Made by a program: the position numbers and the translations under genes
Source of the DNA: UMGS1387 sp045540015
GTDB taxonomy: Bacteria; Bacillota; Clostridia; Oscillospirales; CAG-382
Assembly (NCBI GenBank): GCA_045540015.1
Contig: JAZQGP010000014.1
Span: 1-64,000 of the forward strand
Length of the DNA stretch: 64,000 nucleotides
Direction: 5' to 3'
Notes under the pieces: generated by a model
The model's input: the letters and a program-made list of their open reading frames with translations, nothing else
The model's database searches: none
What the model was told of the DNA's origin: nothing
Shown here: one piece after another, positions 50,898-59,509 of the stretch
Layout: each line of letters begins with the position of its first letter
How positions within the stretch are numbered: position 1 is the first letter of the stretch

Positions 50898-53348
50898 ATG
50901 CCCAAATTATACTTTGTGGGAAACGCACACCTTGACCCTGTTTGGCAGTGGAGATGGCAGGAGGGTTCCGCAGAAGCTAAGGCGACCGTGCGCTCTGCAC
51001 TTGACAGAATGAAGGAGTTTCCTGAATTTAAGTTCGTTTGTTCCTCGGCATCCGTGTACCGTTGGATTGAGGAATTCGACAGCGATATGTTTGAAGAAAT
51101 AAAAATGCGTGTAAAGGAAGGCAGATTTATTATTGTCGGCGGATGGCACGTTCAGCCCGACTGCAACCTTCCTTCGGGAGAAGGCTTTGCAAGACAAACA
51201 CTTTATTCTCAGAGATATTTCAAGGAAAACTTCGGCACAACGGCAAAGGTCGGCTATAACGTTGACTCGTTCGGCCACAACGCCAATCTTCCGCAGATTT
51301 TAAAGAAGAGCGGCATGGACCAGTATATATTTATGCGTCCGTCGCCTGAGGAAAACAATCTCGATTCCGATGTTTTCAACTGGACGTCTGCAGACGGCTC
51401 AAGCGTTCTTACGTACCGTATTCTTGACCCGTACTGTTTTAAGTTTGACGAACCGGAAAAGCTCGAGGAGAGAATTAAATATCTCACAGAGACACAAAAG
51501 CTGAACATGGATATAATTCCTCTGTTCTACGGTGTGGGAAACCACGGCGGAGGTCCGACCATCCGCCATATCGAGCTTCTGAAGGAATATGCAAAGGCTC
51601 ATCCTGAATGTGAAACCCATTTTTCTACATTACTTGATTTCTTTGACCGTGTTCGTGAAGAAAACAAAAGCATTCCCGGTTATGCCGGCGACCTCCAGCA
51701 TCACGCTGCCGGCTGTTATGCTGCAGTTTCATCAATCAAGAACGGCATAAGAAGAAGCGAATGCGAGCTTGTTGCGGCAGAGGGATTTTCCGTACTTGCG
51801 AGAAGACTTTGCTCAAAGAAGTATAATGCAAAGAAATTTGAAGAGGCATGGAATAACGTTTGCTTTATGCACTTCCATGATATTATGGACGGTTGCTGCA
51901 TAAAAGAAGCATATGACGACACAAAGTATATGTATGGCTCTGCTCTTGAGGTTGCGATGGTTGCGGAAAATAACGCACTCCAGACAATTTCCTGGGCTGT
52001 TGATACATCGGGCGACAAGGAAAAGGGGATTCCCGTGTTTGTGTTCAACCCGCATTCATTCCCTGTGCAACAGTGTGTTCAGGTAAATGAAAGGGCGGTT
52101 GGTGTTCTTGACAGCAACGGCAACGCCGTACCTTGGCAGCTTGTTCGTTCCTCGTCAAAGGAATGCTATAACAGACCTGACATTGCTTTTATGGCAAATG
52201 TTCCCGCACTCGGATATGCGGTTTACTATCTTGTAGGTGCAAAAACCGATCCCGAAGAAGGCTTCAAACCCGAGGAAAGCGATGTTAAGGCATACGACAG
52301 CTACGGCTGGAAGCATGCACACGGCTGTTCTACAATTAACCTTGAAAACGATTACTGGCATATAAAGTTTGAAAACTACTCAGGCTTTATCTCCTCTTTC
52401 TTTGATAAGAAAGCAGAAAAGGAAATCATAAAGGGCAAGGCGGCAGTTCCTGTGGTTATAGACGAATATTATCACGACACATGGAGCCATGCAAAGAACT
52501 TCTTTACGGATGAAATGGCACGTTTCTCGGATGCGGAAGTGAAAATAATCGAAAAAGGACCTGTAAGAGCCACGGTAAAGGTGGTAAGCAGATACAACAA
52601 TTCTACACTTACGCAGTACTTTACGCTTTACTCGAACAGTCCGAAGCTTGAAGTCAGAGCAAGTGTTGACTGGCATGAAAAGCACAAGCTGTTAAAGCTC
52701 AAATGGCCTTTTGATGTGGAAAATCCCAAGGCGGTATACGAAATACCTTTCGGAATCATTGAGCGTCCTGCAGACGGCGAGGAAGAGCCCGGTCTTACCT
52801 GGTTTGGTGTTAAGGGCGACAATACAGGATACGCAATTTGCAACAGCGATACGTATTCTTCTTCCGTTAAGGACGGCACGCTTTACCACACGGTTCTCAG
52901 AAGCCCTGTTTACGGTGACCACGGCGGTCCGAGAAGTGATGAGTCCGATTACACCGAACAAGGTATAAGAGAGTTTAAATATGTGGTTATGCCTTTCGGT
53001 GACAGCAACTCAGAGGTAATAAAGGCTGCACGTGTACTTAATAAGCCTCTTACAAATATCATTGAAAACTGGCACAGCGGAAAGCTTGCGGATAAGTTGT
53101 ATGCAGGTGTGAATGTGAGTGAAGATAACGTTATCATTTCCGCACTCAAGAGAAGCGAGGACGGAAAAGGACTTGTTGTCAGAATCTATGAAACTGAGGG
53201 AAAGAAGACAAACGTCAAGCTCACGGGCGACGTGCTGACAGCACCGCTTGAAACGGAAATCACTCCTTACAGTTTTGAAACCTTCTATATTGAAGACGGA
53301 CAGAAAACCTGGAAAAAGGTTATGCTTACCGAATACGATTACGAATGA
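50898..53348 (+). CDS. GH38 family alpha-mannosidase
   Basis: The 816-residue retaining glycosidase has the zinc-binding HxD motif in NAHLDPVWQWRWQEG (His11, Asp13), the nucleophile region YNVDSFGHN (Asp about 123) and CFMHFHDIMDG (further zinc ligands), followed by the beta-rich C-terminal domains. It should release mannose from N-glycan or mannan-type oligosaccharides. No signal peptide is present, so it is probably cytoplasmic, like the nearby GH95 enzyme. GGAGG precedes the start. No transporter adjoins it. A perfect terminator follows. Confidence 0.94.
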   Translation: MPKLYFVGNAHLDPVWQWRWQEGSAEAKATVRSALDRMKEFPEFKFVCSSASVYRWIEEFDSDMFEEIKMRVKEGRFIIVGGWHVQPDCNLPSGEGFARQTLYSQRYFKENFGTTAKVGYNVDSFGHNANLPQILKKSGMDQYIFMRPSPEENNLDSDVFNWTSADGSSVLTYRILDPYCFKFDEPEKLEERIKYLTETQKLNMDIIPLFYGVGNHGGGPTIRHIELLKEYAKAHPECETHFSTLLDFFDRVREENKSIPGYAGDLQHHAAGCYAAVSSIKNGIRRSECELVAAEGFSVLARRLCSKKYNAKKFEEAWNNVCFMHFHDIMDGCCIKEAYDDTKYMYGSALEVAMVAENNALQTISWAVDTSGDKEKGIPVFVFNPHSFPVQQCVQVNERAVGVLDSNGNAVPWQLVRSSSKECYNRPDIAFMANVPALGYAVYYLVGAKTDPEEGFKPEESDVKAYDSYGWKHAHGCSTINLENDYWHIKFENYSGFISSFFDKKAEKEIIKGKAAVPVVIDEYYHDTWSHAKNFFTDEMARFSDAEVKIIEKGPVRATVKVVSRYNNSTLTQYFTLYSNSPKLEVRASVDWHEKHKLLKLKWPFDVENPKAVYEIPFGIIERPADGEEEPGLTWFGVKGDNTGYAICNSDTYSSSVKDGTLYHTVLRSPVYGDHGGPRSDESDYTEQGIREFKYVVMPFGDSNSEVIKAARVLNKPLTNIIENWHSGKLADKLYAGVNVSEDNVIISALKRSEDGKGLVVRIYETEGKKTNVKLTGDVLTAPLETEITPYSFETFYIEDGQKTWKKVMLTEYDYE

Positions 53349-53357
53349 TATATATTT

Positions 53358-53388
53358 CAGCTGCAGTGTTTTGCTGCAGCTGTTGTTT
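53358..53388 (+). terminator. Terminator of the GH38 gene
   Basis: CAGCTGCAG, seven-base loop, CTGCAGCTG, then TTGTTTTG. Confidence 0.88.
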
Positions 53389-53471
53389 TGTAAAAGAAAG
53401 GGTAAATAACCAAAACAAACACAAACCTTGCAAAAAACCACATAAATTAACATTTTTTTGTGTGGAATCTA

Positions 53472-53500
53472 TTGACAAACATAAATATGTATACTATAAT
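53472..53500 (+). promoter_or_regulatory. Sigma-A promoter of the BMC locus
   Basis: TTGACA (53472-53477), 17-bp spacer, TATAAT (53495-53500), both perfect. The leader is about 70 nt. No clear operator dyad was seen. Confidence 0.85.
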
Positions 53501-53575
53501 TGAAATGAATAAATGTAAATCCCGTAAAATCGGAAATTGTTATATACAGCAAAATACATTTCAGAGGTGAAAACC

Positions 53576-56104
53576 ATGGAAAAAAGATATTCGGACAGTA
53601 TTGTAAAAAGTGAAAGAATAGACAGATTGAAGGAAAACCTGTTCCGTGAAAAACCGCAGGTTGAGGCAGACAGAGCGGTTCTTTTGACGCAGTCCTATAT
53701 GTCGACAGAAGGAGAGCCGATGGTGATAAGACGTGCCAAGGCTTTCAAAAACATTCTCGAATACATACCGATAACAATCAGAGACGAGGAGCTTGTTGTA
53801 GGTGCTGCAACAAAAAAATCCAGAAGCTGTCAGATATTTCCTGAATTTTCCTTTAAATGGATAGAGGACGAGTTTGACACAATGGAAACAAGAAGCGCCG
53901 ATGCGTTTCACATTTCCGAGGAAACCAAACGTACTCTCCATGACGTTTTCAAATATTGGGACGGAAAGACAACAAGCGAACTTGCAACAAATTATCTTGC
54001 TCCCGAAACCAAAACCGCGATGGAGCATAATATTTTCACGCCCGGAAACTATTTTTATAACGGTGTGGGACATGTAACCGTTCAGTACGACAAGGTGCTG
54101 AAAATTGGTTACAAGGGCATTCTTAAGCAAATCCGCGATGAGATGGCAAGTCAGAATGTGGGCGATGCGGATTATGTGACAAAGCGTGCATTCCTTGAAG
54201 CGGCAGAAATGAGCTGTGAGGCGGCAATTTTCTACGCAAGACGTTATGCAAAGCTTGCGCTTGAAATGCTTGAAAAGGAAAAGGACGAAAAGAGACGTGC
54301 AGAGCTTGCAATAATTGCACGCAACTGTTCAAGAGTTCCCGAAAACGGAGCAGAGAACTTCTATGAAGCATGCCAGAGCTTCTGGTTTGTTCAGCTTCTT
54401 GTACAGACCGAGTCCAACGGACACTCTATTTCTCCCGGACGCTTTGACCAGTATATGTACCCATTTTATAAGAAGGATATTGAAAGCGGAGCAATTACCA
54501 AGGAATTTGCACAGGAACTTCTTGACTGTGTGTGGATAAAGCTCAATGATTTCAGCAAAATCAGAGATGCGGCAAGTGCCGAGGGCTTTGCAGGCTACAG
54601 TCTGTTCCAGAATCTTATTGCAGGCGGGCAGGATAAACACGGCAGGGATGCAACAAATGAGCTGTCTTACATGTGCCTTGAAGCAACACTTCACGTTATG
54701 CTTCCGGCTCCGTCTCTTTCGATAAGAGTGTGGAACGGTTCTCCGCATGAGTTTTTAATTAAAGCGGCAACTGTTACGAGAACAGGTATTGGTCTTCCGG
54801 CATATTACAACGACGAGATTATAGTGCCTGCACTCATGTCGAGAGGTCTTACGCTCGAGGATGCGAGAGATTACGGAATTATTGGCTGTGTTGAACCGCA
54901 GAAGGCGGGCAAAACATGGGGCTGGCACGATGCGGCGTTCTTTAACATGTGCAGAGTTCTTGAGCTTGTTTTCTCCGGAGGCGTTGATAAGGGCGTTCAG
55001 GTTGGACTTGCAACAGGCCCCGTTAACACGCTAAGAACATATGATGCATTCTTTGACACATTTGCAAAGCAGATGGAATACATGGTAACGCTCATGGCAA
55101 ATGCCTGCAACGCAATAGACGTTGCTCATGCAGAGCGTTGTCCCCTGCCCTATCTTGCAACTATGATTGACGACTGTATATCACGCGGAAAAACTCCCGA
55201 ACAAGGCGGTGCAGTTTACAACTTCACGGGTCCTCAGGGCTTCGGTATAGCAAACGTTGCTGATGCACTTTATGCAATAAAAACGCTTGTTTACGAAAAG
55301 AAAGCATTTACGCTGTGCGAACTTAAGGAAGCACTTGATGCAAACTTCGGTCTTGACATGGGAGTGAACGATGCTCTTGTAAAGGAAATAACCGAAAAGA
55401 CCGTGGCTGAAATTGCAAAGAACGGAAAGATGCTTTCCAAGGAAGATATTGCAAAAGTATATGAAGCCGTTAAGGCGGCTGCTCCCTCTGCAGGAAACAA
55501 ATACAACGACATACGCGAGCAGATACTTGCAGTCGAAAAATTCGGAAACGACATCGACGAGGTTGATGCAATAGCAAGAGAAGCGGCGTATACATATACA
55601 AAACCGGTTCAGACCTTCAAAAACCCGAGAGGCGGTATATTCCATGCAGGTCTTTATCCTGTTTCGGCAAATGTTCCGCTGGGTGCGCAGACGGGTGCAA
55701 CGCCTGACGGAAGGTATGCATATAAGCCCGTTGCGGACGGTGTATCTCCTTCTGCGGGCTTTGACACACACGGACCTACATCCTCTGCAAACTCCGTTGC
55801 AAAGCTCGACCACGGCATCTGCTCAAACGGAACGCTCTTTAACATGAAGTTCCATCCTTCGGCACTTGAAGGAACAAGCGGACTTGAAAGCTTTGTTGCC
55901 CTTATCAGAGGTTACTTTGACCAGAAGGGTATGCATATGCAGTTCAACGTTGTAAGCCGCGAAACACTTCTTGATGCACAGAAAAACCCCGACAAGTACA
56001 GAAGCCTTGTTGTACGTGTTGCGGGATACAGCGCACTCTTTACAACACTTTCCAAATCGCTTCAGGACGATATCATTAAGAGAACAGAACAAGGTGGATT
56101 CTGA
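53576..56104 (+). CDS. Glycyl radical 1,2-propanediol dehydratase
   Basis: The 842-residue glycyl radical enzyme should dehydrate 1,2-propanediol to propionaldehyde without B12. The thiyl Cys is at residue 438 in IIGCVEPQKAG, with the dehydratase-type Glu at 440. The radical glycine is at 817 in RVAGYSALF. As I recall, the Roseburia inulinivorans propanediol dehydratase uses the same positions, so the two are probably colinear. Glycerol dehydratase is the main alternative, but the fuculose-aldolase context favours propanediol. AGAGGTG precedes the ATG at 53576. The activase ATG overlaps its stop codon by one base. Confidence 0.92.
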   Translation: MEKRYSDSIVKSERIDRLKENLFREKPQVEADRAVLLTQSYMSTEGEPMVIRRAKAFKNILEYIPITIRDEELVVGAATKKSRSCQIFPEFSFKWIEDEFDTMETRSADAFHISEETKRTLHDVFKYWDGKTTSELATNYLAPETKTAMEHNIFTPGNYFYNGVGHVTVQYDKVLKIGYKGILKQIRDEMASQNVGDADYVTKRAFLEAAEMSCEAAIFYARRYAKLALEMLEKEKDEKRRAELAIIARNCSRVPENGAENFYEACQSFWFVQLLVQTESNGHSISPGRFDQYMYPFYKKDIESGAITKEFAQELLDCVWIKLNDFSKIRDAASAEGFAGYSLFQNLIAGGQDKHGRDATNELSYMCLEATLHVMLPAPSLSIRVWNGSPHEFLIKAATVTRTGIGLPAYYNDEIIVPALMSRGLTLEDARDYGIIGCVEPQKAGKTWGWHDAAFFNMCRVLELVFSGGVDKGVQVGLATGPVNTLRTYDAFFDTFAKQMEYMVTLMANACNAIDVAHAERCPLPYLATMIDDCISRGKTPEQGGAVYNFTGPQGFGIANVADALYAIKTLVYEKKAFTLCELKEALDANFGLDMGVNDALVKEITEKTVAEIAKNGKMLSKEDIAKVYEAVKAAAPSAGNKYNDIREQILAVEKFGNDIDEVDAIAREAAYTYTKPVQTFKNPRGGIFHAGLYPVSANVPLGAQTGATPDGRYAYKPVADGVSPSAGFDTHGPTSSANSVAKLDHGICSNGTLFNMKFHPSALEGTSGLESFVALIRGYFDQKGMHMQFNVVSRETLLDAQKNPDKYRSLVVRVAGYSALFTTLSKSLQDDIIKRTEQGGF

Positions 56105-56889
56105 TGGATATATATAATGTAAAAGGTAGAATATTTGATATACAAAAGTTTTCGGTTCATGATGGCCCGGGAATAAGGACAATTGTGTTTTTAAAGGGTT
56201 GTGCACTAAGGTGTAAATGGTGCTGTAATCCCGAATCACAATCTCATGACATAGAGAACATGAGCACACCGGACGGTAACAAAACCGTAGGCAAAGATGT
56301 GACAGTCGGCGAGGTAATTACAGATATTCTAAAAGACCGCCCCTACTTTCGCCGTTCGGGCGGAGGGATAACACTTTCCGGAGGCGAAACCTTGCTTCAA
56401 AGCGAATTTGCACTTGCACTCTTTAAAGCAGCAAAGGAAAACGGCATCAGCACTGCCATAGAATCAACCGGCTTTGCCAAATACGAAATTATAGAAAAGC
56501 TATTGCCCTATATAGATGTGTTTTTGATGGATATAAAGCACACAAACTCCCAAAAGCACAGAGAGTTTACCACTCAGCCAAATGAGCTGATACTGGAAAA
56601 CGCCCGGAAAATTGCCAAAAATGCAAATGAGCTTATAATAAGAGTTCCCGTAATACCCACATTTAACGACACTGTCGAGGAGATAACGGATATAGCTGAG
56701 TTTACAAAGAGTCTTGGAAGCGTAAATGAGCTTCATCTGCTCCCTTACCACAGACTCGGCGAGGACAAATACACCTACCTCGGCAGAAATTATGAATTAA
56801 GGCATATAACTACACCCTCGGACGATACGATGCAAAAACTTAAAAATGCGGTTGAAAGCTGCGGACTTAAGTGTCAAATCGGCGGCTGA
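56104..56889 (+). CDS. Glycyl radical enzyme activase (radical SAM), without ferredoxin insert
   Basis: The 261-residue radical SAM enzyme installs the glycyl radical on the dehydratase. The cluster motif is CALRCKWC (Cys33, 37, 40), followed by GGGITLSGGETLLQ and the C-terminal NELHLLPYHRLGEDKY segment. Activases of GRE dehydratases usually carry an eight-cysteine ferredoxin insert after the radical SAM motif. Here the sequence runs straight on with no such cysteines, as in the shorter pyruvate formate-lyase activases. It is translationally coupled to the dehydratase. Confidence 0.93.
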   Translation: MDIYNVKGRIFDIQKFSVHDGPGIRTIVFLKGCALRCKWCCNPESQSHDIENMSTPDGNKTVGKDVTVGEVITDILKDRPYFRRSGGGITLSGGETLLQSEFALALFKAAKENGISTAIESTGFAKYEIIEKLLPYIDVFLMDIKHTNSQKHREFTTQPNELILENARKIAKNANELIIRVPVIPTFNDTVEEITDIAEFTKSLGSVNELHLLPYHRLGEDKYTYLGRNYELRHITTPSDDTMQKLKNAVESCGLKCQIGG

Positions 56890-56903
56890 AGAAAGGAAAT
56901 AAA

Positions 56904-57272
56904 ATGGACAGACTATCACTTCAGGACAAAATGAGAATAGTTCAGGAAATAGTACCGGGCAAGCAGATAACACTGATGCACATAATTGCAAATCCCGACG
57001 ATGTACTCTACCAAAAGCTCGGTCTAGACACCTCGGAGGACTATAACAAAGGTGCTATCGGCGTAATGACGGTATCGCCGAGCGAAACAGTAATAATCGC
57101 AGGTGATATCGCAATAAAGGCATCGGGTGCAGAAATTGGTTTTGTAGACAGATTCAGCGGCACCCTCATAATAACAGGTACGGTATCATCTGTTCAGGCG
57201 GCATTTGACGCTGTGAGGGATTACACTCAAAACACCCTTGGCTACGAAGTGTGCGCCGTGACAAAGACATGA
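56904..57272 (+). CDS. BMC shell protein, EutS/PduU type
   Basis: The 122-residue single-domain BMC protein is circularly permuted like EutS and PduU: an N-terminal RIVQEIVPGKQITLMHIIA strand that forms a small barrel over the pore, then AIGVMTVSPSETVIIAGDIAIK and a last helix. It should form hexamers in the shell facet. AAAGGAA supports the ATG at 56904. The following GTPase gene overlaps its stop by four bases. Confidence 0.93.
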   Translation: MDRLSLQDKMRIVQEIVPGKQITLMHIIANPDDVLYQKLGLDTSEDYNKGAIGVMTVSPSETVIIAGDIAIKASGAEIGFVDRFSGTLIITGTVSSVQAAFDAVRDYTQNTLGYEVCAVTKT

Positions 57273-57706
57273 TTAAGAAAAAACGCCTGATGCTCATAGG
57301 CAGAAGCGAAGCCGGCAAGACCACTCTTACACAGGCACTTCGCCAAAGACCCATTGAGTACGAAAAAACCCAGTCTGTAAGCATGGATGAGCTTCTTATA
57401 GATACACCGGGTGAATACATACAAACCAAAAACTTTGGAACTGCACTTGCAATTTACTCATACGAGGCAGATGTTATAGGGCTATTGCTTAGTGCTACCG
57501 AGGATTATTCTCTGTACAGCCCCAACATAACCTGCATGACTACCAAAGAAGTAATCGGCATCATAACAAAGATAGACCACAAAAACGCAAATATTCAAAA
57601 CGCAGAAAAGTGGTTAAAACTTGCCGGATGCAAAAAAATCTTTAGGGTAAACTCGCTTGCAAGCCAAGGCATTGACGAAATTAAAGCACATTTGGGTTGG
57701 ATTTAA
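57269..57706 (+). CDS. EutP/PduV-type small GTPase
   Basis: The 145-residue P-loop protein has Walker A GRSEAGKTT (residues 11-19), the G3-like DTPGEY and TKID as the G4 motif. EutP/PduV proteins associate with microcompartments and have been linked to their positioning; their exact role is unsettled. I start at the ATG 57269, which overlaps the shell gene stop as ATGA, rather than a GTG 18 bases earlier. No terminator follows, so transcription may continue into the aldolase. Confidence 0.9.
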   Translation: MIKKKRLMLIGRSEAGKTTLTQALRQRPIEYEKTQSVSMDELLIDTPGEYIQTKNFGTALAIYSYEADVIGLLLSATEDYSLYSPNITCMTTKEVIGIITKIDHKNANIQNAEKWLKLAGCKKIFRVNSLASQGIDEIKAHLGWI

Positions 57707-57756
57707 TTAAAACCAACAAAAACAAAGATAAAAAGTAAAAAAACCACATTTTTGTA

Positions 57757-57785
57757 TTGACACTTTGTGTCGTATATGATATTAT
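57757..57785 (+). promoter_or_regulatory. Internal promoter before the aldolase, with a small dyad
   Basis: TTGACA (57757-57762), 17-bp spacer, TATTAT (57780-57785). A perfect inverted repeat GACAC-TTT-GTGTC (57759-57771) overlaps the -35, possibly an operator. Confidence 0.6.
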
Positions 57786-57824
57786 TACAATATAGGTTAA
57801 AATTTTTTATAAGGAGATATAGAT

Positions 57825-58631
57825 ATGGTAAACGAATACGAAATCAAAAAACAAATCTGTGAAATCGGTAAAAGAATTTACGACAGAGGAATGGTTGCTT
57901 CCAACGACGGTAACATCTCCGTTAAAATCGGCGAAAACGAATTTCTCTGTACACCCACAGGCGTAAGTAAGGGCTTTATGACACCGGACTACATCTGCAA
58001 GGTAGACGGCGAAGGCAAGGTAATCTCCGCAAACGGTAACTTCCGTCCTTCTTCCGAAATCAAGATGCACATGAGAGTTTACAAGCAGAGACCCGATGTT
58101 AAGTCTGTTGTACACGCTCACCCGATTTATGCAACAAGCTTCGCTATTGCAGGCATTCCGCTTACTCAGCCCATCATGCCCGAAGCTGTTATTGCTCTCG
58201 GTTGCGTTCCGATTGCTGACTACGGTACACCCTCTACCGAAGAAATCCCCGATGCAGTAGAAAAGTACCTCCAGCACTTTGATGCGGTTCTTCTTGCTAA
58301 CCACGGTGCTCTCTCCTTCTCGGACAGCCTTCTCTCGGCTTATCATAAGATGGAATCTCTTGAATTCTATGCACAGTTGCTCTATCATTCCAAGGTTCTC
58401 GGCGGACCCAAGGAGTTATCCAAGACACAGGTCAAGAGACTCTATGAAGTCAGAAAGGCTTTCGGCATGACCGGTAAGCACCCCGCTGATATCTGTCTCA
58501 ATGCACACTCCGGCACACAGAACTGCCACAACTGCAACATGGGCGTAGAAAAGAGCTGTGCTTCTTCTTCTGCTGATGCAGACCTTATCGCTGCTATAAC
58601 CAAAAAGGTTATGGAAGAACTCGGCAAATAA
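57825..58631 (+). CDS. Class II aldolase, L-fuculose-1-phosphate aldolase type, BMC-targeted
   Basis: The 268-residue protein has the zinc-aldolase features: the SSEIKMHMRVY segment with the catalytic Glu, the VVHAHPIYATSF zinc ligands, and the third histidine in LLANHGAL. It should split fuculose (or rhamnulose) 1-phosphate to DHAP and lactaldehyde. Beyond the usual 215 residues there is a cysteine-rich stretch (CHNCNMGVEKSC) and a C-terminal amphipathic helix ADLIAAITKKVMEELGK, typical of BMC encapsulation peptides. AAGGAG precedes the start. Confidence 0.92.
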   Translation: MVNEYEIKKQICEIGKRIYDRGMVASNDGNISVKIGENEFLCTPTGVSKGFMTPDYICKVDGEGKVISANGNFRPSSEIKMHMRVYKQRPDVKSVVHAHPIYATSFAIAGIPLTQPIMPEAVIALGCVPIADYGTPSTEEIPDAVEKYLQHFDAVLLANHGALSFSDSLLSAYHKMESLEFYAQLLYHSKVLGGPKELSKTQVKRLYEVRKAFGMTGKHPADICLNAHSGTQNCHNCNMGVEKSCASSSADADLIAAITKKVMEELGK

Positions 58632-58646
58632 GCACGGGGTGACACT

Positions 58647-59150
58647 ATGGACGACAAAACACTAAATGATTTGGTCGATGCCGTTACAAAAAGTGTACTT
58701 AATATATCTGCTTTAGCAAAAAAAGATTATTCCAAAAGCTACATATCGCTTAATTTAGCGAAAAAGCTTGTAAAGAAAATCGAGGACGAAGCAGAAAGAA
58801 TCGGTGTCAAAGCAGTGGTTGCAGTATCAAATGCTGCCGCAAGACCCGTAATTATAGAATGTATGGATGACTCCTACATTGCAAGCTACGACATAGCACT
58901 AAACAAAGCCTATACATCGGTTGCACTAAAGATGTCCACAAGCACTCTTAAGGGACTAACTAAGCCGGGCGATTCGCTCTATGGTATCCAGTATACAAAT
59001 GACGGCAAAATCGTAATATTCGGCGGCGGAGAGCCTTTGATGCGAAATGGTGAAATAATCGGCGGTCTCGGTGTAAGCGGCGGAAGCGAGGAACAAGATA
59101 CCTATCTTGCCAGGTTCGGTGCTGAGGTCTTTGGGGAGGAGTTATCATAA
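58647..59150 (+). CDS. GlcG/HbpS-like (PduO C-terminal domain) protein
   Basis: The 167-residue product matches the GlcG/HbpS family, the fold of the PduO C-terminal domain, with VAVSNAAARPVIIECMD, NKAYTSVALKMST and GGLGVSGGSEEQD near the end. Some members bind heme or cobalamin; the role inside glycyl-radical microcompartments is not known to me. Its first 20 residues (DKTLNDLVDAVTKSVLNI) look like an encapsulation helix. GGGGTG precedes the ATG. Its stop codon reads ATAA where an overlapping ATGA start would be expected. Confidence 0.85.
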   Translation: MDDKTLNDLVDAVTKSVLNISALAKKDYSKSYISLNLAKKLVKKIEDEAERIGVKAVVAVSNAAARPVIIECMDDSYIASYDIALNKAYTSVALKMSTSTLKGLTKPGDSLYGIQYTNDGKIVIFGGGEPLMRNGEIIGGLGVSGGSEEQDTYLARFGAEVFGEELS

Positions 59151-59509
59151 ATACTACATATAATGTTTCGGATAACCCTGACCTTTACGCCAGAACGCTT
59201 ACAGCGGATATAAATTCAAACATCACAATCACAGTTAGCCCGCTAGTAAAGGACGAATTTATATATCACCTTGTGGAAAACGGCGGCTATCTTGCTTCGG
59301 CAAAACAGCGTGATATGATGCTAAAGGCGGCAAAGACTACCAAAAGTTTAAAGGCTGTGTTGTACTCAATGGGTGCCATAACAGCTACAAACCACAAGTT
59401 TATAATCTACGAAGCAAACGCAGACGATGCCGTTTTAAATGCCAATTTACCATTTGGTGCAACAGGCATTGTGTGCGAAAACACAAATAACAATACAAGG
59501 AGAATAGCT
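59147..59509 (+). CDS. Unknown 121-codon BMC-locus ORF with ATA at the expected start, in frame with the dehydrogenase
   Basis: From 59147 the frame is open through to the alcohol dehydrogenase with no stop codon. It encodes NTTYNVSDNPDLYARTLTAD and continues with SPLVKDEFIYHLVENGGYL and FIIYEANADDAVLNANLPFG, which look like real protein but match no family I recognise. A strong GGGGAGGAG site ends five bases before an ATA codon, and that codon overlaps the previous stop as ATAA. The first in-frame standard start is a GTG at 59273 without a good site. The likeliest history is ATGA changed to ATAA. It may be translated from AUA, from the GTG, or not at all. Confidence 0.55.

Noticed and set aside
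53561..54130. Long antisense ORFs opposite the dehydratase and other genes
   Set aside because: They mirror strongly coding sense frames and lack ribosome binding sites.
59126..59150. Minus-one frameshift from the GlcG-like gene into the unknown ORF
   Set aside because: The frames overlap for about 25 bases, but there is no X XXY YYZ slippery heptamer. A lost ATG start explains the layout more simply.
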